This document shows positions 52,851 through 62,113 of a stretch of 64,000 nt of DNA, piece by piece (the first letter of the stretch is position 1; every line of letters starts with the position of its first letter). The position numbers and the translations under genes are program-made. Origin of the DNA: Lactobacillaceae bacterium (GTDB taxonomy: Bacteria > Bacillota > Bacilli > Lactobacillales > Lactobacillaceae); NCBI GenBank assembly GCA_031282325.1, contig JAITDY010000057.1:31223-95222 (forward strand). Reading direction: 5' to 3'. The notes under the pieces are model-generated. The model had not been told where the DNA came from. It was given only the letters and a program-made list of their open reading frames with translations, and did no database searches.

Positions 52851-54359
52851 TTACAGCTTTTCAATTAATTCAACATCTGGATATTTATCTGCAAACCAAT
52901 TTAAGGCATACTGATTTTCGAATAAAATAACTGGCTGATCATATCTGTCCTTCATCAGCATCGTACGAGTGGAACTCATTTTTTCATCAGCTTGTTCTGG
53001 ATTTAGCCAACGAGCAATTTTGCGTCCAATTGGTTCAAAAATAGTTGTTGAATTGTATTCGTTTTCCATTCGAAAAGAAAAAACTTCAAACTGCAATTGT
53101 CCAACAGCGCCAATAATATACTCGTTACCCCGCCAAGATTTAAATAATTGTACCGTTCCCTCTTGTACTAACTGCTCAATCCCCTTATGGAAAGATTTTT
53201 GCTTTAATACATCTTTTGGAATAACACGATTAAACAATTCTGGAGTAAAGGTTGGTAAATCTGGAAATTCTACTTTTTTCTTACCAGCATAAATAGTGTC
53301 GCCAATTTGAAAATTCCCCGTATCGTAAACCCCAATAATATCTCCCGGTACAGCACTATTGATATTTTCTCTTTCTTCGGCCATAAACTGGGTAACATTA
53401 CTTAATTTTATTTTCTTAGCATTTCTTGATAACGTTACATCCATCCCATGTTTAAATTCACCGCTGACAATACGAACAAAAGCAATTCGATCACGGTGTT
53501 TAGGATCCATATTAGCTTGAATTTTAAAAACAAAACCAGTAAATTGATCGTCTTCTGGCAAAATTTCTTGATCATTTTTATCAGTAATAGCTTTTGGAGA
53601 AGGAGCTAATTTCAAATAATTATCTAAGAATTGATCGATCCCAAAACCAGCTAAGGCTGAACCGAAAAATACAGGAGTTAATTTTCCTTTTGCAATTGCT
53701 TCTTTATCAAATTCATTTCCAGCATCCTGTAATAATGTAATTTCTTCTAAGGCTTCATCGTAAATTGATTGATCTAATTGCTTATCACCAAATTTAATTA
53801 AATGATTTTCTCTGAGATCATAAATTCCTTGCAAAATTTGCCCGCTCCCAACTGGCCAATTCATCGGATAAGCTTGAATCCCCAAAATGCTTTCTAATTC
53901 ATCAACCAAATCTAACGGGCTTCTTCCGTCACGATCTAACTTATTAAAAAAAGTAAAAATCGGAATTCCACGTTGACTTACTATTTCGAATAATTTTTTC
54001 GTTTGAGGCTCAATACCTTTGGCAGAATCCACAACCATTACGACCGAATCAACTGCCATTAAAGTTCGATATGTATCTTCAGAAAAATCTTCGTGTCCGG
54101 GTGTATCTAAAATATTAATTCTTTTACCGTCGTAATCAAATTGTAAGACCGAACTAGTAACGGAAATACCGCGTTGCTGTTCGATAGCCATCCAATCGGA
54201 GCTAGCCATTTTATTACTACCACGACCCTTAACAGTTCCGGTTTCACGAATAGCACCACCACGAAACAAAAGTTGTTCAGTTAGTGTGGTTTTTCCGGCA
54301 TCGGGATGAGAAATAATAGCGAAAGTTCTTCTATTTTTTAGTTCTTCTTTAAAATTCAT
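52851..54359 (-). CDS. prfC: Peptide chain release factor 3
   Basis: 502 residues. GTPase motifs [16 protein letters not shown], switch region [38 protein letters not shown] and [10 protein letters not shown] identify RF3. It recycles RF1/RF2 from the ribosome after peptide release. It overlaps the upstream phosphatase gene by one base, with AAAGGAAA before the ATG. Slightly shorter than the common 520-530 residues. Confidence 0.95.
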   Translation of the reverse strand: MNFKEELKNRRTFAIISHPDAGKTTLTEQLLFRGGAIRETGTVKGRGSNKMASSDWMAIEQQRGISVTSSVLQFDYDGKRINILDTPGHEDFSEDTYRTLMAVDSVVMVVDSAKGIEPQTKKLFEIVSQRGIPIFTFFNKLDRDGRSPLDLVDELESILGIQAYPMNWPVGSGQILQGIYDLRENHLIKFGDKQLDQSIYDEALEEITLLQDAGNEFDKEAIAKGKLTPVFFGSALAGFGIDQFLDNYLKLAPSPKAITDKNDQEILPEDDQFTGFVFKIQANMDPKHRDRIAFVRIVSGEFKHGMDVTLSRNAKKIKLSNVTQFMAEERENINSAVPGDIIGVYDTGNFQIGDTIYAGKKKVEFPDLPTFTPELFNRVIPKDVLKQKSFHKGIEQLVQEGTVQLFKSWRGNEYIIGAVGQLQFEVFSFRMENEYNSTTIFEPIGRKIARWLNPEQADEKMSSTRTMLMKDRYDQPVILFENQYALNWFADKYPDVELIEKL

Positions 54360-55000
54360 TAAAATTGTATTTCCTTTACATTAGCAGGATCTTGCAAAAA
54401 GCCCACTTCATTAAATGTTTCTAATAAAATTTGATTATCATTTATACTCAAACTAGTAACAGCTGTATTTTTAATACCAGCAATATTATTAGTATTTAAT
54501 ATTTTTTTTAAGCCTAACTGAATCACGGCTCCATGACTTACGATTAATCCATTCTGATTTTCTAATAATTGATTAGCCAAATTATAAACTGAGTTTGTAA
54601 AGCGGTTGCCTGCCTGCTCAAAAGTTTCAAAACCTAAATTCACCAGTAAATTATCATCAGTTCTTGTTTTCATTAATTGAAACTCAGTTGGATGAGAAAT
54701 AACTAGATCATCCTTTAATTTACCTTCCCAACTACCAAAACCTACTTCTTTTAAATCTTCGATTAAACTAATTGTTCCCTTAAACCCCGAGCTTTTAGCA
54801 ATCAATTCCGCTGTTTTTAAGGAGCGGGATAATGGGCTAGCAAAAATCAAATCGATACCAAAATTCTTTAAATAAAAACCTGTATCTTGTGCATCTTTAA
54901 TCGATTGATTTAATAATGGAGGGTCTCCATTTGCACCTTGAATTTTTCCTTCTTGGTTCCACTGTGTTTTGCCGTGGCGAACAATAAATATTTTTTTCAT
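54359..55000 (-). CDS. Histidine phosphatase family protein (phosphoglycerate mutase-like)
   Basis: 213 residues. [17 protein letters not shown] holds the phosphorylated His of the RHG motif, [15 protein letters not shown] and LIVSHGAVI complete the active site. Members include phosphoglycerate mutases and broad phosphatases; this one is closer in size to the GpmB/CobC type, and its substrate is unknown. Operon with prfC. Confidence 0.85.
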   Translation of the reverse strand: MKKIFIVRHGKTQWNQEGKIQGANGDPPLLNQSIKDAQDTGFYLKNFGIDLIFASPLSRSLKTAELIAKSSGFKGTISLIEDLKEVGFGSWEGKLKDDLVISHPTEFQLMKTRTDDNLLVNLGFETFEQAGNRFTNSVYNLANQLLENQNGLIVSHGAVIQLGLKKILNTNNIAGIKNTAVTSLSINDNQILLETFNEVGFLQDPANVKEIQF

Positions 55001-55021
55001 ACTTATTAAAAGTATAAAGTA

Positions 55022-57028
55022 TTAATCGTGCAATGATATAGCATTAATTGAAACTATGATTGTGGACATTATCATTAAAATAGCTCCAACTGATGGTGAC
55101 AATACAATACCGGCAAAAGCCAAAATTCCAGCTGCCAAAGGAATAGCTATTATGTTATATCCAGCTCCCAGCCACAAATTACTAATAATTTTGTTTTTAG
55201 TATTTTTAGCAATTGTCAAGAATTTTAAAATATTTAAATTGTCATCCTTCAGCAGTAAAACATCTGCTGAATCTTGGGCAACATCAGTTCCATTAAAGAC
55301 AGAAATTCCAATATCGGCTTTAGCTAAGGAAGGGGCATCGTTTACACCGTCACCAACCATTAGCACTCTATTCCCTTTACTTTGTAATTCTTCAATAAAA
55401 TTTAATTTATCTTTTGGCAACAAGTTGGCTTGAAAATCTACTTCTAATTTTTCAGCAATATTATTTGCAACATTATAATTATCACCAGTTAACATCAGAG
55501 AATGAATTCCATGTTTTTTTAATTGACTAATTAAATACTTGGAATCTTTCTTAATTTTGTCTTCAAGAGAAATATATCCAGCTACTTGCCCATCTATTAA
55601 TAAATAAGACGTGGTAGTACTTGGATCTTGATGATCTGTTTGTAGATTATTTTCCTTTAAATATTTTAAATTAGTTAGCATCACGTGGTAATCATTAATT
55701 TGGCCCATCAATCCCGTTCCAGCCATATTCATAAAATTATTAACTTCATAAATTGGCAATTTCTTTGTTACTTTATAATTTAAAATTGATTTAGCAATTG
55801 GATGATTAGAATGTTGTTCTAAGGCGATAATCATCGCTAAAATTTCTAAACGAGAATATTTTTTATTTAATGAATCATAATTTTCTACTGAAAAAACCCC
55901 ATCCGTTAGGGTTCCCGTTTTATCAAAAATTGCGTAATTAATATCAGGGGCAACTTGATTTACTTGCTGATTTTTAACTAAAATATTATTTTTAATTGCT
56001 AAAGAAATTGATCTGGCTATTACTAAAGGAACTGCCAAACCAAGTGCATGGGGACAAGCTATTACTAAAACAGTGACAGCTTGTTGAGCGGCTTTTGGCA
56101 AGTTTCCAGCTAAAATTAGCCAATAAATAAAGGCGATAAAACTCACCACAATTGCAATATAAAATAGCCAACCGGCTACTTTGTCGGCTAATAATTGAAT
56201 TTGCGATTTATTTAGTTGAGCGTTTAATACCAGCTCTTTAATTTGCGAAATAAATGAATCCTTACCAATTTTTTCTACTCTAATTTGTATTTCGGAATCG
56301 CCATTAATCGATCCACCAACAACCTGATCACCTACTTGTTTAAAAACTGGTTTTACTTCTCCTGATAATAATGACTCATTTAAATAAGAACTTCCTTTTA
56401 CAATAAAACCGTCAGTCGGTATTTTCTGATTAGCTTTAACAATTAAGGTATCGTTAATTTGAACATCTTCAAGTGGAATTGACATTGTATGTCCACCGGG
56501 GTGTTTAATCAAAGCCCGTTGAGGCAACAAATTAGAAATTGAATTTAAGTCTTTTTGACTTTGATTAAGCGCTTTTTCTTCTATATAATGACCTAACAAC
56601 ATAATTAAGGTAAGGGTTGCTAATTCCCAAAAGAAATTCATTTGTGAATTTTGCGTAAAAAAAGAATAAATGGAAAATAAATATGACGATATTAATCCTA
56701 AGGAAATTAAACTCATCATCTCGGGTTTTTTGGTTTTTATTTCCATTAAGGCATGCTTAAAAAACACACTTCCACCAACAACTAAAATCAAACTAGCAAA
56801 TATCGGAACAACAAAATTAAAACTCTGGTTGGCAATAATAGCCTTCATCCCCATAAATGGACTAAATAAAAAAATTGGAACCGATAAAATCAAAACTAAA
56901 AAGAATCTTTTTAAATAATTACTCGTTGAACTATGCATTTGCATATTCATATCATCTGTATGAATATGACTCGTGTGATTCATATTCATTTGAGATTCAT
57001 GGTTGTGATCATGTTCATGATTTTTCAT
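55022..57028 (-). CDS. copB: Copper-exporting P1B-type ATPase, CopB class
   Basis: 668 residues. The first 35 residues are rich in His, Met and Asp, with no CxxC metal-binding domain. The membrane motif CPH (about 323) in VIACPHALGLA, phosphorylation site DKTGTLTDG (about 369) and GDGVNDAPSL define the CopB subgroup, which exports copper (or silver). About eight membrane segments. A -10-like TAAAAT (57035-57040) lies 6 nt before the ATG with no ribosome-binding site. No CopY repressor gene or cop box is seen next to it. Confidence 0.92.
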   Translation of the reverse strand: MKNHEHDHNHESQMNMNHTSHIHTDDMNMQMHSSTSNYLKRFFLVLILSVPIFLFSPFMGMKAIIANQSFNFVVPIFASLILVVGGSVFFKHALMEIKTKKPEMMSLISLGLISSYLFSIYSFFTQNSQMNFFWELATLTLIMLLGHYIEEKALNQSQKDLNSISNLLPQRALIKHPGGHTMSIPLEDVQINDTLIVKANQKIPTDGFIVKGSSYLNESLLSGEVKPVFKQVGDQVVGGSINGDSEIQIRVEKIGKDSFISQIKELVLNAQLNKSQIQLLADKVAGWLFYIAIVVSFIAFIYWLILAGNLPKAAQQAVTVLVIACPHALGLAVPLVIARSISLAIKNNILVKNQQVNQVAPDINYAIFDKTGTLTDGVFSVENYDSLNKKYSRLEILAMIIALEQHSNHPIAKSILNYKVTKKLPIYEVNNFMNMAGTGLMGQINDYHVMLTNLKYLKENNLQTDHQDPSTTTSYLLIDGQVAGYISLEDKIKKDSKYLISQLKKHGIHSLMLTGDNYNVANNIAEKLEVDFQANLLPKDKLNFIEELQSKGNRVLMVGDGVNDAPSLAKADIGISVFNGTDVAQDSADVLLLKDDNLNILKFLTIAKNTKNKIISNLWLGAGYNIIAIPLAAGILAFAGIVLSPSVGAILMIMSTIIVSINAISLHD

Positions 57029-57052
57029 AACACTATTTTAACGCCGAACATA

Positions 57053-57077
57053 AAAAATCGATCTTAATTAAGATCGA
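57053..57077 (-). terminator. Terminator of the NlpC/P60 gene
   Basis: Perfect palindrome CGATCTTAATTAAGATCG followed on the minus strand by six T. Confidence 0.85.
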
Positions 57078-57090
57078 CACATTAAACTGT

Positions 57091-57999
57091 TTAAGCACTA
57101 TATGCAACTGGATTGCCCCAAACAGCATGAATTGAAGAAGCTTGGCCGGGAGTAGTAGCACCAATTGCTTGTCCACCACCAAGATAAATTTCAACATGGT
57201 ATTCTGAACCAACACCACCCCAGAACAACAAATCACCCGGTTTGGCCGAAGTAAATGGTTTTGGTTGGCTACCAGTAGCACGCAATGTTGCGGCTTGTTG
57301 GTAAGTAGTTCTACCTAAATTCGATTGTCCAGCATGTGCACGCACATATTGAACGAACCCTGAGCAATCAAAACCACTAGTAGTACTTCCACCCCAAACA
57401 TATGGAATTCCTAATAATGACTTTGCAACATCTACCCACGATCCATTCGCAACTGTTGTTTGTGGTGCAGCAGTAGAAGCTACGGGTGCTTGCGTTTGTG
57501 GAGCAACATTTTGGCTCGTAGTTGCCGCGCTAGTTGTTTGAGTTTGAGCCGTGTTTTCCTGAGTATCATTAGGGACGGAATTATTTGATAGCGATAATTT
57601 TTGTCCCACCAGCAACAATGATGAGCCACCATTATTGGCGATTAAAGTTTCGGCAGGAACATTAAAACGGGCTGCGATTCCATAAATTGTATCACCTGCC
57701 ACAACAGTAACTGTACCATCAGCATTTTGAGTTGAAACCACAGAATTAGCTGAAGTAGTAGTACTTGCAGGTGCATTAACTTCGATTGTATCACCAGCAA
57801 AAATTAAATTTACATTTGAAATATGGTTATCTTCAGCAATTTTAGATACCGTTGTATGGTGTTCGCTTGCTAATTTATTTAATGTATCTCCACTTTGGAT
57901 AGTAACTGAATCGGCGTTTGCAGCAACTCCAGCAGTAGCTACAGCGGCAATAGTAGAAGCGGATGCAATTATTGTATTTTTAACTTTGTTGTTTGACAT
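57091..57999 (-). CDS. Secreted LysM-NlpC/P60 peptidoglycan hydrolase
   Basis: 302 residues. Signal peptide (about 8-30, cleaved near ANA-D), two LysM domains with SGDTLNKLASEHHTTV and AGDTIYGIAARFNVP (about 30-75 and 95-135), a Thr/Gln/Ala-rich linker, and an NlpC/P60 domain (about 185-302) with catalytic Cys in FDCSGFV and His in YHVEIYLG. It cuts peptide cross-links in the wall, probably at cell separation. GAGG precedes the ATG. A WalR box lies upstream. Confidence 0.93.
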   Translation of the reverse strand: MSNNKVKNTIIASASTIAAVATAGVAANADSVTIQSGDTLNKLASEHHTTVSKIAEDNHISNVNLIFAGDTIEVNAPASTTTSANSVVSTQNADGTVTVVAGDTIYGIAARFNVPAETLIANNGGSSLLLVGQKLSLSNNSVPNDTQENTAQTQTTSAATTSQNVAPQTQAPVASTAAPQTTVANGSWVDVAKSLLGIPYVWGGSTTSGFDCSGFVQYVRAHAGQSNLGRTTYQQAATLRATGSQPKPFTSAKPGDLLFWGGVGSEYHVEIYLGGGQAIGATTPGQASSIHAVWGNPVAYSA

Positions 58000-58107
58000 T
58001 TTTTCCTCTTAATATTTAAAATGAAAATAATTTCTTTAATTTCTTAAGTTTTTCTTAAGTACATCTTTAATAATAGGGAGTGTTTTTAACAAAATAATTA
58101 ATGCAAC

Positions 58108-58124
58108 TTTACAAATATGTTACA
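58108..58124 (-). promoter_or_regulatory. WalR (YycF) binding box upstream of the NlpC/P60 gene
   Basis: Minus strand TGTAAC, 5 nt, TGTAAA: exact fit to TGTWAH-N5-TGTWAH. It lies about 110 nt upstream of the hydrolase start in the correct orientation. WalRK controls wall hydrolases across Firmicutes. Confidence 0.65.
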
Positions 58125-58147
58125 AAAAATTAATCAAAAAATCACAT

Positions 58148-58888
58148 TTAAATTTTCTTTAATTTATCGAATCGATGCGATACAAAATCCTGCTCAAAAG
58201 AATTATCTTTAATTATTTCAATAATTCGATCAGATATTAATTGACTTTGTGCTTTTTTATCATCAACTTGAGCAATAATAAAATCAGCAACACCTATTTG
58301 TTTTAATTGATTGGCGCGCATTGGCAATATATCAGTTAATTGTTCAACACTATATTTATTTTTCAAAATAGACACCGCTGCTTCTGGACTCGCAACATTA
58401 AAAATAGCATCTTCTAACATTAATAAATAATTTGCGTTAGCAAAAGCTAATGCACCACCTGAATGTCCTTCGGATAAAATGGTTGCGATATTTAAATATG
58501 GATATTGTCCCATTGCATTTAAAAAATTAGCAATCGCCTGAGACTGTTGATCATTTTCAGATTGCATCGAAGGATCAGCACCGGACATTTCTATAAAAGT
58601 AATTACGGGTAGTTTTTGTTTTTTTGCTTGGTTAAGCATTTCTAAAGCCGAACGATAACCGGTTGAGGTTGCCATTCCAAAATTAGTAGCAATTCGTTCA
58701 GTAATATTTGTTCCACGAAAATTAGCAATTATAGCAATTGGAAAATCTTTTAATTGGCCGACTCCACCAATAACTGAAGGGTGCGATTCTTTGGTTTTAA
58801 ATTGAATAAAATCGTAAACATTATTATCAATAAAATCACGCGCATTAAATCGATTGGTATTTCGTAATTTATTTAATAATTCATTCAT
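58148..58888 (-). CDS. accA: Acetyl-CoA carboxylase carboxyltransferase subunit alpha
   Basis: 246 residues. A crotonase-like carboxyltransferase with RGTNITERIATNFGM, FIEMSGADPSMQSE and ILSEGHSGGALAFANAN. It binds carboxybiotin in the reaction that makes malonyl-CoA. Shorter than E. coli AccA (about 320) but close to the size in lactobacilli. It overlaps accD by 4 bp and is last of fabH-accD-accA. The biotin carboxyl carrier and biotin carboxylase genes, usually nearby, are absent from the window. Confidence 0.88.
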   Translation of the reverse strand: MNELLNKLRNTNRFNARDFIDNNVYDFIQFKTKESHPSVIGGVGQLKDFPIAIIANFRGTNITERIATNFGMATSTGYRSALEMLNQAKKQKLPVITFIEMSGADPSMQSENDQQSQAIANFLNAMGQYPYLNIATILSEGHSGGALAFANANYLLMLEDAIFNVASPEAAVSILKNKYSVEQLTDILPMRANQLKQIGVADFIIAQVDDKKAQSQLISDRIIEIIKDNSFEQDFVSHRFDKLKKI

Positions 58889-59544
58889 TTCAATACCCTC
58901 AGCAAATAGGTTTTAATTTCTGAAGCCTCAATCACATTTTTTATCTGTTTTGTTTCATATAATTTCTGAGCTGTTTGAAAATCTTCTGGTAATTCATCTT
59001 TAAAATTCTGCTGAATAACCATTTTACCAGTAAAGCCAATTTGCGCATCTTTGATTGCAACAACATCATCAGCCATAAAAGCAAAACTTGCCGAAACGCC
59101 ACCCATAGTTGGATCAGACAAAATATTAATCGTTTGAATTTCTTTTTCTTTTAATTGATTAAAGCCAAATTGAATTACAGGCATTTGCATTAAAGCAAAA
59201 ATTCCTTCTTGCATTCTTGCACCACCACTAGCGGTAATCGTAATTAACGGAACATTTTCTTTTAAAGCAATATCGATAGCATGCATTATTTTTTTACCAA
59301 CATTATAAGATAATGTTCCCATCAAAAAATTAGGTTCAAAAATAACAACAACTATTTTTTGCTCGTCTAACAAACCAATACCAGTAAAAACCGCTTCATC
59401 TAAATCATTTTTCTTTTGATTTTCAGTTATTTTATCTTGATAATCTGGAAAATTAAATTTGGAAAAATCTAACTCAGTTGTAAATTCTTTTAATGAGTTT
59501 AAATTTAAAAACTCCAACCATTGTTTATAATTAATTCGCATCAT
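58885..59544 (-). CDS. accD: Acetyl-CoA carboxylase carboxyltransferase subunit beta, zinc-ribbon-less
   Basis: 219 residues, against about 280-290 normally. The crotonase-like core is present: ITASGGARMQEGIFALMQM and LSDPTMGGVSASFAFMADDV. The N-terminal four-Cys zinc ribbon is missing and the protein contains no cysteine at all. Its ATG overlaps the end of fabH, so the short N-terminus is not an artefact of a missed upstream start unless the reading continued inside fabH. It should pair with AccA. Confidence 0.82.
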   Translation of the reverse strand: MMRINYKQWLEFLNLNSLKEFTTELDFSKFNFPDYQDKITENQKKNDLDEAVFTGIGLLDEQKIVVVIFEPNFLMGTLSYNVGKKIMHAIDIALKENVPLITITASGGARMQEGIFALMQMPVIQFGFNQLKEKEIQTINILSDPTMGGVSASFAFMADDVVAIKDAQIGFTGKMVIQQNFKDELPEDFQTAQKLYETKQIKNVIEASEIKTYLLRVLK

Positions 59545-60508
59545 TGATTTCTAATAATAAAGATCCATAGGAAATACCTGCTCCAAAACCGGTTAACATT
59601 AATCTTTTACCTGACAAGTCAACACGAGAATTCAATTGATCAAACCCCATTGCAATTCCTGCTGAAGAAGTGTTTCCATATTCATTAACATTTACTACGA
59701 ATTTTTCCATTGGCTGATTAATAAATTTGGCAATTGCCTCAATTATTCTTAAATTAGCTTGATGAACAATAAAATAGTCAATATCATCTGGAGTTAAATC
59801 TTGTCCTCTCAAAAAATCAAGCATATGTTTAGGAACGACATTAGTAGCAAATTCAAAAACCTTACGGCCATCTTGAAAAAAAGCATCGTTACTTGGATAA
59901 TTGGTTGCTGAAATTTCCGTTAGCGGATTAGTATGACCAGAATGAATTGCTTGATCGTCACCATTCGTATTTAAATCCTCAGCTTTTAAAGTTTTATAGT
60001 CGTCAGCTATTAAAATAGCTGCCCCTGCACCATCGCCAAAAAAAACCGTACTAGTTCGGTCTTTAAAATCCATCATTTTAGAATTTACTTCGGCTGAAAT
60101 AATTAATGCAGTTTTATATTGTCCGGAACTTAAAAATTTATCAGCTGTGCTCATTGCAAAAACAAATCCAGAGCAGGCAGTGCTAATATCATATGCCCAA
60201 GCTTTTGTAGCTCCAATATTTCTTTGAACAATTGCAGCGGTTGCAGGTGTTAAATTATCGGCCGTGATAGTACTTACAATAATTAAATCGATATCCGAAG
60301 CATCTATACCTGCCTTTTGAATTGCAATTTTAGCAGTATTTGTTGCTAAATCAGAAGTATTTTCACCTTTTAAAGATATGTGACGAGTATTAATTCCAGT
60401 ATGTGAAACAATCCATTCATTATTAGTATCCATAATCGATGCTAATTGTTCATTTGTAATTACATCGGAAGGAACATAATGTCCTGTGCCCGCAACTTTA
60501 AAACCCAT
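59531..60508 (-). CDS. fabH: 3-oxoacyl-ACP synthase III
   Basis: 325 residues. Catalytic Cys in STACSGFVFA (about 112), His in FIVHQANLRI and Asn in EYGNTSSAG make the full FabH triad; GTGHYVPSDVITNEQL opens the protein. It condenses acetyl-CoA with malonyl-ACP to start fatty-acid synthesis. GGAG precedes the ATG, 14 nt after htrA. Followed directly by accD and accA, without the rest of the usual fab cluster. Confidence 0.93.
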   Translation of the reverse strand: MGFKVAGTGHYVPSDVITNEQLASIMDTNNEWIVSHTGINTRHISLKGENTSDLATNTAKIAIQKAGIDASDIDLIIVSTITADNLTPATAAIVQRNIGATKAWAYDISTACSGFVFAMSTADKFLSSGQYKTALIISAEVNSKMMDFKDRTSTVFFGDGAGAAILIADDYKTLKAEDLNTNGDDQAIHSGHTNPLTEISATNYPSNDAFFQDGRKVFEFATNVVPKHMLDFLRGQDLTPDDIDYFIVHQANLRIIEAIAKFINQPMEKFVVNVNEYGNTSSAGIAMGFDQLNSRVDLSGKRLMLTGFGAGISYGSLLLEINDAN

Positions 60509-60522
60509 ATCGCTCCTTTTTG

Positions 60523-61458
60523 TTATCCTTTCAAAATATTATCTATTGTTTTTTGAACAGTATCAGAAGGAATAGCAAAGCCAATACCTTCTACAGAAAC
60601 GCCTTCTTCACCGGAATCATCGATTTTCATTGAATTAATCCCAACAAGTTTTCCATTTAAATCAATTAAAGCACCACCAGAATTCCCCGGATTAATAGCT
60701 GCATCAGTTTGCAAAACATTCATATCAATTTTGTCTTGCTTAATTGGGCGATCAATCGCTGAAATAATACCTTGGGTAACTGATGAAGAGTAAGAACTGC
60801 CTAATGGAGATCCAATGGCAAGAACAGTTTGGCCAACCTTAACACTAGAATTTTCAAACTCTACTATATTATTACTAAAACTAGCATCCACTTTAATAAC
60901 TGCCAAATCTTTGCCTTCATCGACACCAACTAACTGGGCATCCACTTTTTTACCTTCAGCAGAAATAACCTGCAATTTATTTGCTTTTTCAATTACATGG
61001 TTATTTGTAACGATATATACAAATTTATTATCTTTTTTAAAGATAACGCCAGAACCTTCGCTAGCTAATTGTAAATCGCTGTCATCATTTGAAAACTCGT
61101 TGCTACTTTGATCGTCGTTTTCTTTATTATCAAAACCTGATGAATCATCTTCACGACCTTCCATCCATTTTTTAAACCAATCAGGTATTTGTGAATTTTC
61201 CGATTGCAAATTTTCCACAGTTACAACAGAATTTTTTACTTTATTGTATGCTTCAGTAGATTTTTCTGTTGTTACTTTGCTTAAAGCGACAGTATTTGTT
61301 TTTCCAGCAACTTTTTTGGTACTGATTTGAGTTTTTGAATTATCTTTATTCGGAACTACTTCAAATTGATAAAACAAGCCAATTACAACTGAAGCTCCGA
61401 TGAAAGCACCTAATAAGGACAAAATAATATTTTTAATTGTGTTTGTAAAATTTTCCAT
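60523..61458 (-). CDS. htrA: HtrA-like trypsin-type serine protease lacking a PDZ domain
   Basis: 311 residues. One N-terminal membrane segment (about 10-30), an acidic Asp/Ser/Asn-rich stretch (about 85-125), then the protease domain with His in VTNNHVIE (about 153), Asp in GKDLAVIKVD (about 184) and Ser in NPGNSGGAL (about 259). It stops after GIGFAIPSDTVQ and a short helix, exactly where the PDZ domain normally begins; no PDZ remnant follows. HtrA degrades misfolded exported proteins. TAAAAA lies 6 nt before the ATG with no ribosome-binding site. Confidence 0.9.
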   Translation of the reverse strand: MENFTNTIKNIILSLLGAFIGASVVIGLFYQFEVVPNKDNSKTQISTKKVAGKTNTVALSKVTTEKSTEAYNKVKNSVVTVENLQSENSQIPDWFKKWMEGREDDSSGFDNKENDDQSSNEFSNDDSDLQLASEGSGVIFKKDNKFVYIVTNNHVIEKANKLQVISAEGKKVDAQLVGVDEGKDLAVIKVDASFSNNIVEFENSSVKVGQTVLAIGSPLGSSYSSSVTQGIISAIDRPIKQDKIDMNVLQTDAAINPGNSGGALIDLNGKLVGINSMKIDDSGEEGVSVEGIGFAIPSDTVQKTIDNILKG

Positions 61459-61553
61459 AATATATTTTTACTCAATAAAAATTAATCAAAGATTAAAAGT
61501 TAATTTAATCAAAATTAAATTTTAATTAACTTTAAATTATATTTTAACCCAAT

Positions 61554-61578
61554 AAAAAAGTTAGTAATAATTACTAAC
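61554..61578 (-). terminator. Terminator of the right-edge membrane cassette
   Basis: GTTAGTAAT and ATTACTAAC pair around 1 nt (or a slightly larger loop), followed on the minus strand by six T. It lies just past the thioredoxin-like gene. Confidence 0.8.
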
Positions 61579-61591
61579 TGTTTTTGATTAA

Positions 61592-62113
61592 TTAACTTTC
61601 TTTAGATACTATTTTACTTAATTGCTGGATTAATTTATTTTTTTGTTTATCATTCATCCTAGATTCAATTGCATTGTGTCCAGATACTGTGCCAACATGA
61701 GTTAATACATTACCATTGCTATCTATTACTACTATAAAGGGGACTGTAAGCTGTTCTTCATTAGTATAATTCTTAAAAAATTTCTTCAAAATAAGGTCGT
61801 CTGCTTTTGTATATTGTTTTGATTTCACATTAACTACGTATGATGTTTTTTCTTGTTTTTTTAATACTTCATTAAAAATAGGTAATAGTTCTTTACACCA
61901 TGGACAAGTTGAAAAACCATAATAATAAATTCCTTGTTTTGTTTTAGCCATCATAGATATGGAACTAGTGGGTGTATTATGAATAAATTGTTTTGTTTTA
62001 TCATTGTAAATTATTTTTTTATTATCATTTTGCATATCGGCGACATTATAAATTCCATAACATATTCCACCAAATATAAATACTAAAAATATTAATAAAA
62101 TCGTTTTTTTCAT
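61592..62113 (-). CDS. Membrane-tethered thioredoxin-like protein (CPWC)
   Basis: 173 residues. An uncleaved-type N-terminal membrane segment (about 4-22), then a thioredoxin-like domain with YGFSTCPWCKELLP (active site CPWC near residue 71), LTVPFIVVIDSNG with the cis-Pro, and a helical end. Proteins like this accompany bacteriocin operons of lactic acid bacteria as thiol oxidases or accessory factors (PedC/BrcD type). It overlaps the HExxH protein gene by 4 bp and is the last gene of the cassette. Confidence 0.75.
   Translation of the reverse strand: MKKTILLIFLVFIFGGICYGIYNVADMQNDNKKIIYNDKTKQFIHNTPTSSISMMAKTKQGIYYYGFSTCPWCKELLPIFNEVLKKQEKTSYVVNVKSKQYTKADDLILKKFFKNYTNEEQLTVPFIVVIDSNGNVLTHVGTVSGHNAIESRMNDKQKNKLIQQLSKIVSKES

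Noticed and set aside
61490..61553. AT-rich inverted repeats upstream of htrA as a regulatory element
   Set aside because: The repeats are of TTAA/AATT type and expected by chance in such AT-rich DNA; no known operator matches.
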